Source: an uncultured Prevotella sp. (lineage in GTDB: Bacteria > Bacteroidota > Bacteroidia > Bacteroidales > Bacteroidaceae). From it: a stretch of 64,000 nucleotides of DNA. Positions 45,084 to 53,952 of this stretch are shown here, piece by piece. A program made the position numbers and the translations under genes. The stretch is from contig OMVI01000093.1 of NCBI GenBank assembly GCA_900314455.1, positions 102,799-166,798 on the forward strand, in the 5' to 3' direction. Numbering within the stretch: the first letter of the stretch is position 1; every line of letters begins with the position of its first letter. Under the pieces are notes generated by a model. That model did not search any database. It had not been told where the DNA came from and worked only from the letters and a program-made list of their open reading frames with translations.

Positions 45084-46190
45084 CTACAACCTGACGGTTC
45101 TGTCCATCAACATACAGTCGAGGATAGTCATTGCAGCCATAGCCTCAACAACGGGCACGGCGCGAGGCAAAACACACGGGTCATGGCGCCCGCGTGCCTT
45201 AAGTGTGGTAGCGTTGCCGTCGATATCGACTGTCGGCTGTTCACGAAGGAGTGTTGCAACGGGCTTAAAGGCGACACGGAAATATATATCCTGACCATTG
45301 CTGATACCGCCCTGAATGCCGCCACTGTGGTTCGTAGCAGTGGTAATGGCGTGTTTCCCGTTTCCGTCTGCACTGTCTCCGTCATCAGCTGGGACGAAAA
45401 TATCATTCTGCTGAGAGCCCCGCCAACCGCTTCCGGCAAAGCCTTCGCCGTACTCGAAGCCTTTGACGGCGTTTATTCCGAGCATGGCAGCACCGAGCAT
45501 GGCATGCAACTTGCCGAACTCAGGCTCTCCGAGCCCTACGGGACAACCCTTTATGACACACGCAATGACACCGCCTATGGTATCGCCCTCTGCCTTCACG
45601 CTGGCGATGAGTTTCTCCATCTCAGCCGCCTTAGCTTCATCCGGGCAGCGGACGGCATTGGTTTCAATCTTGCTGAAGTCGTATTTGTGGTAGTCGCCGT
45701 CCAAAGCTATGTCGCCGACCTGTGCCGTGCAGGCGTTTATCTGAATGCCATACTTGCGCAAAACCAGTTTGGCAAGAGCTCCGCCGACAACGCGTGATAT
45801 CGTGATACGTGCCGAGGAACGTCCTCCGCCACGATGGTCACGAATGCCATACTTGCTGAAATAAGTGAAGTCGGCATGCGACGGACGGAACACATTACGC
45901 ATGTTGTCATAGTCCTGGCTGTGTTGGTTGGTGTTGCGGACGATGAATCCGATTGGCGCGCCTGTCGACTTCCCTTCGAAGATGCCGCTGAGCAGTTCCA
46001 CCTTATCAGCCTCCTTGCGGTCGGTAGTAATCTTGCTCTGGCCCGGGCGACGACGGTTGAGCTCGCTTTGTATGAACTCTTCGTCGATGTCAACACCCGC
46101 CGGCATACCGTCGACGACTCCGCCAACAGCCGGTCCGTGGCTTTCGCCGAACGTCGTCAGCCTGAATAATTCTCCAAATGTATTGCGCAT
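45084..46190 (-). CDS. aroC: chorismate synthase
   Basis: Last step of the shikimate pathway; converts EPSP to chorismate with reduced FMN. 368 residues from the ATG at 46190 ([20 protein letters not shown]). The 27 extra in-frame codons upstream are Ala/Asn-rich and not family sequence. Motifs: [60 protein letters not shown] and [20 protein letters not shown]. Its neighbour slyD starts upstream on the same strand with a 25-nt gap. Confidence 0.97.
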   Translation of the reverse strand: MRNTFGELFRLTTFGESHGPAVGGVVDGMPAGVDIDEEFIQSELNRRRPGQSKITTDRKEADKVELLSGIFEGKSTGAPIGFIVRNTNQHSQDYDNMRNVFRPSHADFTYFSKYGIRDHRGGGRSSARITISRVVGGALAKLVLRKYGIQINACTAQVGDIALDGDYHKYDFSKIETNAVRCPDEAKAAEMEKLIASVKAEGDTIGGVIACVIKGCPVGLGEPEFGKLHAMLGAAMLGINAVKGFEYGEGFAGSGWRGSQQNDIFVPADDGDSADGNGKHAITTATNHSGGIQGGISNGQDIYFRVAFKPVATLLREQPTVDIDGNATTLKARGRHDPCVLPRAVPVVEAMAAMTILDCMLMDRTVRL

Positions 46191-46215
46191 ATATTCTCTT
46201 CTTCTGTTATTTCGA

Positions 46216-46785
46216 TTATTTGCAACCGCCGCAGCAATTGCCGCTGCCGCAGTTTCCACATCCGCCACCACAATTGCTGCCGCACTTGTGGTTATGCATC
46301 AGTTTCTTAAAGCCTTCAATCTCTTCGTCAGGAGCTATGCGGTTCTCTATCATGTGACCAACAAACTTCAAGTCCTTGCCTGCCAACGGATGGTTGAGGT
46401 CTATCGTAACATCGTTTTCGCCAATAGCCTTGACGCGTCCCATGAACGACATTCCCTGCTCATTCTGCAAGGGAAGTGTAGCCCCGACATACACATGCTC
46501 GTCGTCGAACTTGCCGTCAACGCGGAATGACTCTTTCGTTACGCTGACGACCATGTCGTCGTTGTATTCGCCGAAAGCGTCAGCTGCGGGTACGACAAAT
46601 TCGAAACCGGTGTCGGATTCTACCTCTGAGAGCAGCTTTTCCAGTCCGCCTATTATCATTCCGAGTCCAGTATAGAACTGCAAAGGTTTGCCTTCGGCTG
46701 TCTCCTGTATTGCAGTCTGCGTCTCGTCGTTGTTGTCCGACATCTTGAATGTTGCCTCTATGTATCTGTGTGAGTCTTGCTCCAT
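46216..46785 (-). CDS. slyD: SlyD-like FKBP-type peptidyl-prolyl isomerase with Cys/Gly/His-rich tail
   Basis: Cytoplasmic prolyl isomerase/chaperone. 189 residues. The FKBP part (~20-60 and ~120-160) flanks an insert-in-flap domain (~75-130), as in Sly[61 protein letters not shown]. The tail [20 protein letters not shown] plus CCGGCK holds eight cysteines and could bind nickel, zinc or another metal, as the His-rich tail of E. coli SlyD does. It has its own promoter box at 46833-46840. Confidence 0.92.
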   Translation of the reverse strand: MEQDSHRYIEATFKMSDNNDETQTAIQETAEGKPLQFYTGLGMIIGGLEKLLSEVESDTGFEFVVPAADAFGEYNDDMVVSVTKESFRVDGKFDDEHVYVGATLPLQNEQGMSFMGRVKAIGENDVTIDLNHPLAGKDLKFVGHMIENRIAPDEEIEGFKKLMHNHKCGSNCGGGCGNCGSGNCCGGCK

Positions 46786-46832
46786 GTGTGATTTTCTGTG
46801 GAATTATATTAATATTGTAAACTTTCAGCTTA

Positions 46833-46840
46833 CAAAGGTA
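46833..46840 (-). promoter_or_regulatory. -7 box for slyD-aroC
   Basis: TACCTTTG on the minus strand, 48 nt before the slyD start. No clear -33 element. Confidence 0.5.
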
Positions 46841-46956
46841 CAATATATCTTCCGAATAAAAAAAGCCTGACGGCAATTGTTTGTACTTATTAATAATGTA
46901 GACAAATAACAACTGAGTTATAAAATACTAAAAAATCGAATACAAACATGCTTAAT

Positions 46957-47187
46957 TTAGTTTGCATTTGCAAATGAATGCCCGTTCTTACGTTCCAAGC
47001 AAAACTCATCAATAAGGTATATGTCACTACGGCAATGCATATCCGCTATTCCTTTGTCTATCATTTGAAAAGTCTTAGAATGATAGAATTCATCCATGGC
47101 TTCGCCCAATGGTATATTTAGTTTGTTGGATATAGTCAATAAGGTCATTAGCGATATAATCGCTACCAAATGTGTGTAGCGGCTCAT
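46957..47187 (-). CDS. small DUF3791-related protein, overlapping its upstream neighbour
   Basis: Up to 76 residues (ATG at 47187; a second ATG at 47148 gives 63). It contains LTISNKLNIPLGEAMDEFYH followed by SKTFQMIDKGIADMHCRSDI and YLIDEF. This resembles the short proteins that accompany DUF3791/DUF3990 genes in Bacteroidales, proposed toxin-antitoxin-like sets. It overlaps the upstream gene by 98 nt in another frame. No DUF3990 (ADP-ribosyltransferase-like) gene lies between or beside them. Function unknown. Confidence 0.55.
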   Translation of the reverse strand: MSRYTHLVAIISLMTLLTISNKLNIPLGEAMDEFYHSKTFQMIDKGIADMHCRSDIYLIDEFCLERKNGHSFANAN

Positions 47188-47320
47188 ACCCTTTTATAAT
47201 ATAACCGTCGAGGATGCCAGACTGCTTTAATCTGTCATACACCTCGGTTTGGTTCATTCCAAGCTTCGATGCCAATAGTCCAATGCAGTAGACTGCAAAA
47301 TCAAGTTGATTGAAATTCAT
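47090..47320 (-). CDS. DUF3791 domain-containing protein
   Basis: 76 residues from the ATG at 47320; the longer frame to 47377 covers the -7 box. The sequence MNFNQLDFAVYCIGLLASKL, then TEVYDRLKQSGILDGYIIKG and YEPLHTFGSDYIANDLIDYI, fits DUF3791 well. In many Bacteroidales such a gene precedes a DUF3990 toxin-like gene; here the next frame is a second DUF3791-related gene, overlapping by 98 nt. An antitoxin-like role is inference from other genomes. Confidence 0.72.
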   Translation of the reverse strand: MNFNQLDFAVYCIGLLASKLGMNQTEVYDRLKQSGILDGYIIKGYEPLHTFGSDYIANDLIDYIQQTKYTIGRSHG

Positions 47321-47339
47321 AGGACCTCTATTTTGTGGA

Positions 47340-47372
47340 CAAAGATAAATAATTATTTTTGAAAGAAACAAA
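47340..47372 (-). promoter_or_regulatory. promoter for the DUF3791 pair
   Basis: On the minus strand, TATCTTTG lies at 47347-47340 with TTTG at 47372-47369, 21 bp apart, just before the start at 47320. Confidence 0.62.
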
Positions 47373-47489
47373 TGCAAATATGAAAAAATGGACTTTATCT
47401 ACTTTTCATCACGAATCTATCAAAAGCCGATAGATTATGTATTGGAAAGTCACTGATAACCAACTTGATAGCGAAAGGTCAGCTTTCAA

Positions 47490-47578
47490 GTTGATTTTTA
47501 ATTTATTTTTGTTTGATTTTTAATTTATTTTTCATCCATTTTTAATTTATTTTTCCAGCAAAAATAAATTAAAAAACA
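47490..47578 (+). repeat. AT-rich four-unit element, copy 1
   Basis: Three successive ~22-nt direct units, each containing ATTTTTAATTTATTTTT, are followed by a fourth in inverted sense (AAAAATAAATTAAAAA). Related flanks bracket it: GTCAGCTTTCAAGTTGA on the left and GTTGAGCTTTCACGTTGC on the right. It lies in a 518-bp gap that also holds two GC-rich palindromes and two promoters. Confidence 0.75.
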
Positions 47579-47617
47579 AGACAGGAGTTGAGCTTTCACG
47601 TTGCAAAACATATGCTA

Positions 47618-47663
47618 AGACCTCCAAAGACCCACCCCAACCCTCCCGAACGGGAGGTCTTTT
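47618..47663 (+). repeat. GC-rich palindromic repeat, intergenic copy
   Basis: AGACCTCC, about 20 bases of C-rich spacer, then CCCTCCCGAACGGGAGGTCTTTT. The inner hairpin CCTCCCG-AA-CGGGAGG and the outer AGACCTCC/GGAGGTCT both pair. It could also act as a terminator, having a T run, but no plus-strand gene ends nearby. Confidence 0.65.
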
Positions 47664-47720
47664 GAAAACCAAGAGGGCTATTAAGGAAATCGGCGCAAGG
47701 AGGCATTAGGTAACTAACAT

Positions 47721-47769
47721 TCTCCCCTTGGGGGAGGCTTGGAGAGGTTTTAGAAGGGGCTTGAAGAGG
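47721..47769 (-). repeat. GC-rich palindromic repeat, intergenic copy
   Basis: TCTCCCCTTGGGGGAGGCTT, then GGAGAGGTTTT and AAGGGGCTTG. Read on the minus strand it gives AACCTCTCCAAGCCTCCCCC, the same order as the copy at 50055. It lies 58 nt after the copy at 47618, in opposite orientation. Confidence 0.62.
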
Positions 47770-47790
47770 AATAAAAAACTCCCTATTTAT

Positions 47791-47821
47791 TTTGTATTGT
47801 CTTTGGTTTGCACTACCTTTG
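47791..47821 (+). promoter_or_regulatory. promoter for the Gfo/Idh/MocA gene
   Basis: TTTG (47791-47794) and TACCTTTG (47814-47821), 19 bp apart. The transcript would start about 10 nt before the ATG at 47839, which rules out the longer in-frame start at 47728. Confidence 0.7.
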
Positions 47822-47838
47822 CAGCAAAGGAGAAGGTT

Positions 47839-48822
47839 ATGAAAGAAATAGGATGGGGATTCATCGGTTGCGGAGAAGTGACAGAGAAGAAATCGGGGCC
47901 CGCCTTCAACGAGATTGAAGGTTCGCACGTCGTCGCGGTTATGAGCCGCCACGAGCAAAAGGCGCGTATGTACGCCGAAAAGCACCACATTCCACACTGG
48001 TACACTGACGCCCAGGCTCTCATCGACGACCCGGAGGTAAACGCCGTATACATCGCCACGCCACCGGTAGCCCATGCCACATACGCCATTATGGCTATGC
48101 GTGCCGGCAAACCCGTGTACGTCGAGAAGCCACTTGCCGTCAGCTATGAGGACTGTGTACGCATAAACCGCATCAGCGAGCAGACCGGCGTGCCGTGCCT
48201 TGTTGCTTATTACCGTAGGTATCTGCCTTATTTCAAGAGGGTTAAGGAGATTATCAACAATGGTACTATCGGTAAGATACTCACCGTACAACTGCGTTTC
48301 TCATGTCCGCCGCGCGACCTCGACTACCGCCGCGGTAGCGAACTGCCATGGCGTTTGCAGGCTAACATCTCCGGCGGAGGCTACTTCTACGACCTTGCCC
48401 CTCACCAGATAGACTTGCTTCAGGATATTTTCGGAATCATAACGCGTGCCCACGGCTACTGCGCAAACCGTGGAGGACTCTACGAGGTGGAAGATACCGT
48501 TAGCGCAGTATTCCAGTTTGAGTCGGGGCTAAACGGTAGCGGCAACTGGTGCTTCGTAGGTCATGAGAGTGCGAAGGAAGACCGCATAGAAGTTATTGGC
48601 GACAAGGGAATGCTGTGTTTCTCGGTTTTCAACTATGAGCCTATACACTTGCACCTCAGCGATGGTGTACACGAGATACACGTCGACAATCCTCCATACG
48701 TCCAACTGCCTATCATCAAAAGTGTGGTCGAGACGCTGCAAGGTACGGGCAGCTGTACGACGACGAGCATAAGCGCTACGCCAACGAACTGGGTAATGGA
48801 TAGAATATTAGGTAAGATATAA
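47839..48822 (+). CDS. Gfo/Idh/MocA family NAD(P)-dependent oxidoreductase
   Basis: 327 residues from the ATG at 47839. The N-terminal Rossmann motif is WGFIGCGEVTEKKSGPAFNE, then NAVYIATPPVAHATYAIMAM and the family signature GKPVYVEKPLAVSYEDCVRI with the conserved EKP. YYRRYLPYFKRVKEII and GGGYFYDLAPHQIDLLQDIF (the catalytic-type His/Asp region) follow. It acts on a sugar or sugar-like alcohol, which cannot be specified. The upstream 111 in-frame bases include the GC-rich repeat and the promoter, so they are not coding. The next gene follows after 16 nt. Confidence 0.92.
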   Translation: MKEIGWGFIGCGEVTEKKSGPAFNEIEGSHVVAVMSRHEQKARMYAEKHHIPHWYTDAQALIDDPEVNAVYIATPPVAHATYAIMAMRAGKPVYVEKPLAVSYEDCVRINRISEQTGVPCLVAYYRRYLPYFKRVKEIINNGTIGKILTVQLRFSCPPRDLDYRRGSELPWRLQANISGGGYFYDLAPHQIDLLQDIFGIITRAHGYCANRGGLYEVEDTVSAVFQFESGLNGSGNWCFVGHESAKEDRIEVIGDKGMLCFSVFNYEPIHLHLSDGVHEIHVDNPPYVQLPIIKSVVETLQGTGSCTTTSISATPTNWVMDRILGKI

Positions 48823-48838
48823 AATAAGAGGCCCGAGT

Positions 48839-50056
48839 TTGAAAAAGATAATAGTATTGACGGCAATCCTGCTAGCGCCACTTAACAGTTTCGCGTCAGA
48901 TGTTCTGTTGCGCAGACCGATGATAAATGCAACAGCCGCTGATACAATAATAACTAAAACCACATACTACGATTTCCTTTCCATCGACTCGATAGCCATG
49001 AACGGCATTGAGAAGGAAGAAGAACGGAAGGTCGAGGACGGAAGTACCCGGTTCCGTCCGGTCCACGCCGACGTCGTCAGTTTCTTCGAACGGTTCAGCC
49101 AAATAGATACCAATTATATCGAGCCGCAGCACTACAACTATGCTGCAATGATACAGAACACCAACACGTATGAGGTGTATCGGATATCGAACAAAAAGGG
49201 ATACAGCGTGACTTTCGCACCTGAATGGAGCTACAAGATTGGTCCTTACTTCGGATGGCGGTGGATATTCCTCGGCTATACGCTTGACATCAATCACATT
49301 GACTTGAATGGCGACGACGAGCAAAGACAGGAGTTCGACGTCAGCCTTTACACCAATCTGTTCGGTATCGACCTGTATTACAGAAAGTCGGGCGACGACT
49401 ACAAGATTAAACGGTCACATCTCGGAGATGGAGTCGACACAAAGCCTCTGAAAGGAGAGCCTTTCCACGGCTTTCGCTCCAGTGTAAAGGGATTCAATAT
49501 CTATTATATCCTGAACCACCACAAATTCTCCTATCCTGCCGCCTTCAGCCAAAGCACGGTGCAAAGACGCAGTGCGGGTTCGCCATTGTTAGGCTTTGCC
49601 TACACTGTTCATAAGATTTCCATCGACTGGACACAGTTGCAGAAAATCATAGACGAAAAGATTCCGGACCAGGATTTCGTCTCACCGGTTCTGCCTGAAC
49701 GTCAGAGCTTCAACATGAAATACGCTGACGTTTCACTGTCGGCGGGCTATGGCTACAACTGGGTGTTCGCAAAGAACTGTCTTCTGTCAATTTCGATGTC
49801 GGCTGCGCTTGCATATAAGTACTCGAAAGGTGGCGACGACGAGACGCTGACGATGAAGCCGAAGTTCTCGTTCCATAATTTCGGCTTCGACGGTATTGGC
49901 CGTTTCGGACTTGTCTGGAACAATACCAAGTGGTATGCCGGCGTAAACTCTACGCTCAACATGTTCAATTACAACAAGTCGGAGGTTTCTTTAAATACCG
50001 TCTTTGGCAACCTCAACTTCTACTTTGGGTTGAATTTCGGGAGGAAAAAAGAATAG
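48839..50056 (+). CDS. DUF4421 family exported protein
   Basis: 405 residues; the start is a TTG at 48839, chosen because MKKIIVLTAILLAPLNSFAS directly gives a signal peptide. The mature protein alternates hydrophobic and polar residues and is rich in Tyr and Phe (WSYKIGPYFGWRWIFLGYTL, NIYYILNHHKFSYPAAFSQS), ending YFGLNFGRKKE. This fits the DUF4421 group of predicted outer-membrane beta-barrel proteins. Function unknown. It is probably cotranscribed with the oxidoreductase, and its stop is followed at once by a GC-rich repeat. Confidence 0.8.
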   Translation: MKKIIVLTAILLAPLNSFASDVLLRRPMINATAADTIITKTTYYDFLSIDSIAMNGIEKEEERKVEDGSTRFRPVHADVVSFFERFSQIDTNYIEPQHYNYAAMIQNTNTYEVYRISNKKGYSVTFAPEWSYKIGPYFGWRWIFLGYTLDINHIDLNGDDEQRQEFDVSLYTNLFGIDLYYRKSGDDYKIKRSHLGDGVDTKPLKGEPFHGFRSSVKGFNIYYILNHHKFSYPAAFSQSTVQRRSAGSPLLGFAYTVHKISIDWTQLQKIIDEKIPDQDFVSPVLPERQSFNMKYADVSLSAGYGYNWVFAKNCLLSISMSAALAYKYSKGGDDETLTMKPKFSFHNFGFDGIGRFGLVWNNTKWYAGVNSTLNMFNYNKSEVSLNTVFGNLNFYFGLNFGRKKE

Positions 50057-50088
50057 AGACCTCCCCGACCCCTTCCGAAGGAGGGGAG
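50055..50088 (+). repeat. GC-rich palindromic repeat after the DUF4421 gene
   Basis: GAGACCTCCCCGACCCCTTC followed by CGAAGGAGGGGAG; hairpin CCCCTTCC-GAA-GGAGGGG. It begins at the stop codon. A mirror copy lies at 50227-50263, so the pair brackets the gap between two convergent genes. Confidence 0.72.
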
Positions 50089-50226
50089 AAAATTAAATGA
50101 TTTGTGGATGTATACTAAGTATCCGACAAATCAATGGGTACAATCATCATGACTGCCCGATTGTCTGACAAGGCAAATATACGTTGCCTTTAACTTCAAG
50201 AACAAATCAACCACAAGACAATTATA

Positions 50227-50263
50227 CAGCTCCCCTCCTTCGGAGGGGCAAGGGGGAGGCCCC
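50227..50263 (-). repeat. GC-rich palindromic repeat after tamL (inverted mate)
   Basis: CAGCTCCCCTCCTTCGGAGG followed by GGCAAGGGGGAGGCCCC. Its reverse complement matches the 50055 copy closely, including TCCGAAGGAGGGGAG. It sits 5 nt past the tamL stop. The sequence between the two copies (50089-50226) is AT-rich with nothing recognisable. Confidence 0.72.
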
Positions 50264-50267
50264 GATT

Positions 50268-52484
50268 TTAGAACGGCAATCCCACTGCGAAGTGGAAAGT
50301 GAAGTCGCGGGAAAGGTCCGGATGGAATATGGAATAGTGCTCGTGGCTGTTGTCATAGACCGGATTGATAGCCTTCATACCAGCATCGAAGCGCAGGATG
50401 AAGTAGTCGAAGTTGAGACGAATGCCCAATCCGTAAGCCACGGCAATCTGTTTGTAGAACTCATTCCACTTGAATTGACCTCCAGGTTGCTCCGCATAGT
50501 TGCGCAATGTCCATATATTACCGGCATCAACGAATGCCGCTCCGTAGAACTTCCAGAAGAGATGGGTACGGTATTCGGCGTTCATGTCGAGCTTCATGTC
50601 ACCCGTCTGGTTGATGAAGTCGATGCGTCCATCCTTGCCACGGAACTTTCCAGGACCCAACTCACGAACACTCCAACCACGAACAGAGTTGGCACCGCCT
50701 GAGAAATACCGCTTCTCAAACGGCAGAACGGTGCTGTTGCCATAAGGCCAAGCTATTCCGAAGTCGGCATGAAGGACGAACTGATTGTTCTTATCGATAT
50801 TGAACATGTGCGTATAGTCGAAGTCGAACTTCACATATTCTGCGTATGCGATATTGAAAAGCGTATAATGACCCTGGTCGTCACGCTTGAAGCCGAACGG
50901 ACCGGAGAGCCCGCGCAGAAGGTTTCCTGCCGTTTCGATGTTCGTACGGAGAGCCGTATTATTATAATTGTATAGCAGTCCGAAGCCAATCTTCATTATA
51001 AACAGGTCCTCATAGTTGTAACGCAGGATGGCGTTGCGGTTCGACACGCTGTCGATATAGTCGTGACGGAACGTCTGACTTATCCACGGCATGTAGACAT
51101 AGTTGAGGTCGAGAACATCAAGATTGTAATGGATGTGGTTGCGGTGGTTGTTCCAACGGTACTTCCAGGCTGCTGAGAAGACGCGGCGGTGGAACTCCGG
51201 ACGGTTCTGCAAGTCCCATGACAACGACAACTCTGACATTGCCGTACTCTTGTAACGCAACTCGTTTGACACGAACGGTGCGACAAAGCGTGGGAACTGC
51301 AAGCTGGTAGCGACGCTGTATTCCTCATAGTCGTGGCCCTCATAGCCTTCGAGATTCGATATAGCCTCAAAAGCGGCACGCAGCTGAATACTGAACAGTT
51401 CGCTTCCGCGGAAGAGGTTGCGGTTCTGATAAGTGAGAGAGGCAGCTGCTCCGAGGTCTCCGGCGGTGTTGGTTCCTTCCGGTTGGAAGGAGATTGTATT
51501 CGGTTTGTTGGTCGAAACCTGCACGCGGCAGTCGAGCAACGATGTGTCCGGATGTTCTATGAAGTCGATGTTAGTGTATCGGACAGCGCCAAGGCGCGCG
51601 AAATTGCTGTACGTCCGATTAAGGTCGGAGGCACTGAAGTAAGAGCCTTCGGTAATAGCCGTACTGTTGTCGAGTACTGACTTGCGGATATGAAGACCGG
51701 TACTGTCGCCGGGGACATAGTCGACACGGGCTATCTTGAAGCGCGGATGAAGTGTCTCCGGTGTGTCCGACGACTTGCGAAACTTAAGTAGATGAAGCGT
51801 GACATCGACTTCCTTCGAGCCGCGGACGCTGTCGGCTGTAAACTGTATGAAATCTTTGTGGAAACGGTAGTAGCCTGAGTCGTTGAGGATTGTTGTAATG
51901 CGGTCGCGCTCGTTGTCAAGTGACGTGACCGTAAACTGGCGTGGAGTGAATGCCGAAGAGATACTCGGGCGCAGGACTTTGGCTATTACACTGTCCTGAA
52001 TGTCATAGCAGAAGTGCTTGATGTAGAAGGGCTCGCCGGGCGAAAGGGTGTAGACGGCATTCAGTTTCTTTCCTTTTACCTTTGCGTCGAACTTCACTCC
52101 AGCGTTCATATAGCCCATGTTTTGCATGGCTGCACGCAGGTCCTCGCATGACAATCGAGCCTGTGTCGAATCGAAGAGAACGGGCTCCTCGCCGATGCGC
52201 TGCAAGGTCCGGTTTATCCATTTGGTAGTATCCTTTCCCGACATGGCGTATGCTCCGAGCGGTATCTTGAACAAAGAGAACCAGCGGGAGTTGCCTTTCT
52301 GACGAATGTAAGGTGCAAGTTTGGCAGCATCGAAGCCCGGACGGTCCGACTTTATCTCTACCTTGTCAAGCATATACTTGCCGTCGGGGACGAACTTATT
52401 GGCTGAACACGAGGACATTATCGCAGTAACACAAACTGCGACGAAAAGCAACAGCAAAGGTATCCTGCGTGTTCTAAACATCAA
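50268..52484 (-). CDS. tamL: BamA/TamA-family outer-membrane protein, TamL type
   Basis: Outer-membrane beta-barrel of the Omp85 superfamily in a lipidated Bacteroidetes form (TamL). 738 residues. The lipoprotein signal ends VTAIMSSCS (Cys ~25). POTRA-like modules fill ~30-330 (NKFVPDGKYMLDKVEIKSDR, QNMGYMNAGVKFDAKVKGKK). The C-terminal ~400 residues are the barrel, with the Omp85 hallmark FSGGANSVRGWSVRELGPGK (VRGW) near residue 600 and a final Phe. It is presumed to work with TamB in outer-membrane assembly. No tamB is seen beside it. Divergent from the TrmH-type gene. Confidence 0.92.
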   Translation of the reverse strand: MMFRTRRIPLLLLFVAVCVTAIMSSCSANKFVPDGKYMLDKVEIKSDRPGFDAAKLAPYIRQKGNSRWFSLFKIPLGAYAMSGKDTTKWINRTLQRIGEEPVLFDSTQARLSCEDLRAAMQNMGYMNAGVKFDAKVKGKKLNAVYTLSPGEPFYIKHFCYDIQDSVIAKVLRPSISSAFTPRQFTVTSLDNERDRITTILNDSGYYRFHKDFIQFTADSVRGSKEVDVTLHLLKFRKSSDTPETLHPRFKIARVDYVPGDSTGLHIRKSVLDNSTAITEGSYFSASDLNRTYSNFARLGAVRYTNIDFIEHPDTSLLDCRVQVSTNKPNTISFQPEGTNTAGDLGAAASLTYQNRNLFRGSELFSIQLRAAFEAISNLEGYEGHDYEEYSVATSLQFPRFVAPFVSNELRYKSTAMSELSLSWDLQNRPEFHRRVFSAAWKYRWNNHRNHIHYNLDVLDLNYVYMPWISQTFRHDYIDSVSNRNAILRYNYEDLFIMKIGFGLLYNYNNTALRTNIETAGNLLRGLSGPFGFKRDDQGHYTLFNIAYAEYVKFDFDYTHMFNIDKNNQFVLHADFGIAWPYGNSTVLPFEKRYFSGGANSVRGWSVRELGPGKFRGKDGRIDFINQTGDMKLDMNAEYRTHLFWKFYGAAFVDAGNIWTLRNYAEQPGGQFKWNEFYKQIAVAYGLGIRLNFDYFILRFDAGMKAINPVYDNSHEHYSIFHPDLSRDFTFHFAVGLPF

Positions 52485-52501
52485 TATTCGCTAATTTTCG
52501 G

Positions 52502-52509
52502 CAAAGTTA
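52502..52509 (-). promoter_or_regulatory. -7 box for tamL
   Basis: TAACTTTG on the minus strand, 18 nt before the tamL start at 52484. No convincing -33 element. Confidence 0.5.
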
Positions 52510-52553
52510 CAAAAAATCTTATGACCACTTAGTGTCGGACGGATACTTTTTTG

Positions 52554-52561
52554 TATTTTTG
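52554..52561 (+). promoter_or_regulatory. -7 box abutting the TrmH-type gene
   Basis: TATTTTTG ends 4 nt before the ATG at 52566, so the transcript would start at or next to the start codon (possibly leaderless). Confidence 0.45.
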
Positions 52562-52565
52562 CAAT

Positions 52566-53279
52566 ATGATTTCCAAGAACAAGACAAAACTCATTCGCTC
52601 ACTGGAGACGAAGAAAGGCAGAGAGAAAGCGGGCTTATTTGTTGCCGAAGGACCGAAAGTCGTGGGCGACTTGAAAGCTGCCGGATTTCAGCTCAGGGAG
52701 CTGGTCACCGACGATGACGTGCGACACGTGAGTTTCCTGCAACATCCGCAGGGCATTCTTGGAGTCTTCGAAATCCCAGAATACAAGGTTGACAGGAGCG
52801 TTCCCGATGCCGGTAGCCTTTCTTTGGCATTGGACGACGTGCAGGACCCGGGCAATCTTGGTACTATAATAAGGATTGCCGACTGGTTCGGGATTGAGGA
52901 TATATACTGCTCGCTGCACACTGTCGACTGCTGGAGCCCCAAGGTTGTGCAAGCTACGATGGGGAGCATCGCGAGGGTTCGGGTGCACTATCAGCCACTC
53001 GTAGAACTTATAAAACAACTTCCCGAGAGTTTCCCTGTGTACGGAACGGTTCTTGACGGTACTAACATATATGATGAAAAGCTGTCGGAGAATGGTCTAA
53101 TCATAATGGGCAACGAAGGCAACGGTATTTCGGAGGAGATAAAGTCGCTGATAAACAGGCGACTGCTGATACCCAACTATCCCGCAGGAAGGAAAACCGG
53201 CGACTCGCTGAACGTTGCCGTGGCGACAGCAGTGGTATGTGCTGAATTCAGACGGAGGAAATATGGAACAAATATATAA
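52566..53279 (+). CDS. TrmH family RNA 2'-O-methyltransferase (SpoU)
   Basis: SAM-dependent 2'-O-methyltransferase with a trefoil-knot fold. 237 residues from the ATG at 52566. A substrate-binding N-terminal part (KLIRSLETKKGREKAGLFVA EGPK) is followed by the SPOUT motifs: SLALDDVQDPGNLGTIIRIA, IIMGNEGNGISEEIKSLINR, and LLIPNYPAGRKTGDSLNVAV. These are the usual motifs 1-3 with the Arg, Asn and Glu of the active site. rRNA or tRNA target unknown. It overlaps the next gene by 17 nt. Confidence 0.93.
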   Translation: MISKNKTKLIRSLETKKGREKAGLFVAEGPKVVGDLKAAGFQLRELVTDDDVRHVSFLQHPQGILGVFEIPEYKVDRSVPDAGSLSLALDDVQDPGNLGTIIRIADWFGIEDIYCSLHTVDCWSPKVVQATMGSIARVRVHYQPLVELIKQLPESFPVYGTVLDGTNIYDEKLSENGLIIMGNEGNGISEEIKSLINRRLLIPNYPAGRKTGDSLNVAVATAVVCAEFRRRKYGTNI

Positions 53280-53952
53280 GTATAGAAGTTTTTCGGCAAG
53301 TATAGCTTCAGGTTACAAGCTGTTCCGTTCAAACATAAGAACGATACTGGCAAAGTCGTGGATAGAGGCTCTTGCGATGGGCATTACTTTCGGACTCCTA
53401 CTAGTAGGGTGCTATAAGGCTTCGGCATTGGGTATATGCCTTGCAGCCGTAGCTTTTGTTGTGGCTCTCGTTTTTTGGATTGAAAGGCTCTTCGTCCTTA
53501 TAGACGGTGGTACGCTGAAAGACAAACTGTGGCGTGCAGCCGTGACTACTGTGGTCGGAGTGTTGTTCCTTGCACTGCCTTTGATAGGTGTTCCACTCAT
53601 TAATGTCATGATGGAGATTATGCTTGAGGAGCATCCCAAACCGCTGAAAGCGCTTGCAACGGGCTTCAAGCATTGGGGGTATCTGTTCCTGATGCTGCTC
53701 ATGAGCGGTATGATTATGGCTATCCTGATTGCCGTAATTTGTATTCCGTTGAACATAAGCATATACGGACTCATTGTTGACCATATCGGAACGGTTGCAG
53801 GAGACCCATCTGGATTGCCGTCTACATTCCCAATTATATTGTTCTTCGTAGGTACGCTGACCATGTTCGTCATGGTTTTTGTACAGATTTGGCAAACTTA
53901 CGCCATTGCATATTCACACGGAGCAATCCTGACAAGAGACAATAGAAAATGA
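53263..53952 (+). CDS. hypothetical multi-pass membrane protein
   Basis: 229 residues from the ATG at 53263, which lies behind GACGGAGGAAAT and inside the 3' end of the TrmH-type gene. Five or six transmembrane helices are visible ([100 protein letters not shown]). No catalytic motif and no family recognised. Its stop overlaps the hisB start (ATGA), so it belongs to the trmH-hisB transcription unit. Confidence 0.8.
   Translation: MEQIYKYRSFSASIASGYKLFRSNIRTILAKSWIEALAMGITFGLLLVGCYKASALGICLAAVAFVVALVFWIERLFVLIDGGTLKDKLWRAAVTTVVGVLFLALPLIGVPLINVMMEIMLEEHPKPLKALATGFKHWGYLFLMLLMSGMIMAILIAVICIPLNISIYGLIVDHIGTVAGDPSGLPSTFPIILFFVGTLTMFVMVFVQIWQTYAIAYSHGAILTRDNRK

Noticed and set aside
47490-47578. 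CRISPR array
   Set aside because: Four units of about 22 nt lie head to tail without unique spacers; one is inverted and no cas genes are present. The same holds for 63096-63182 and the 148-nt elements.
47596-48291. 231-codon minus-strand frame over the GC-rich repeats and the oxidoreductase start
   Set aside because: It runs antisense to conserved Gfo/Idh/MocA motifs and through intergenic repeats.
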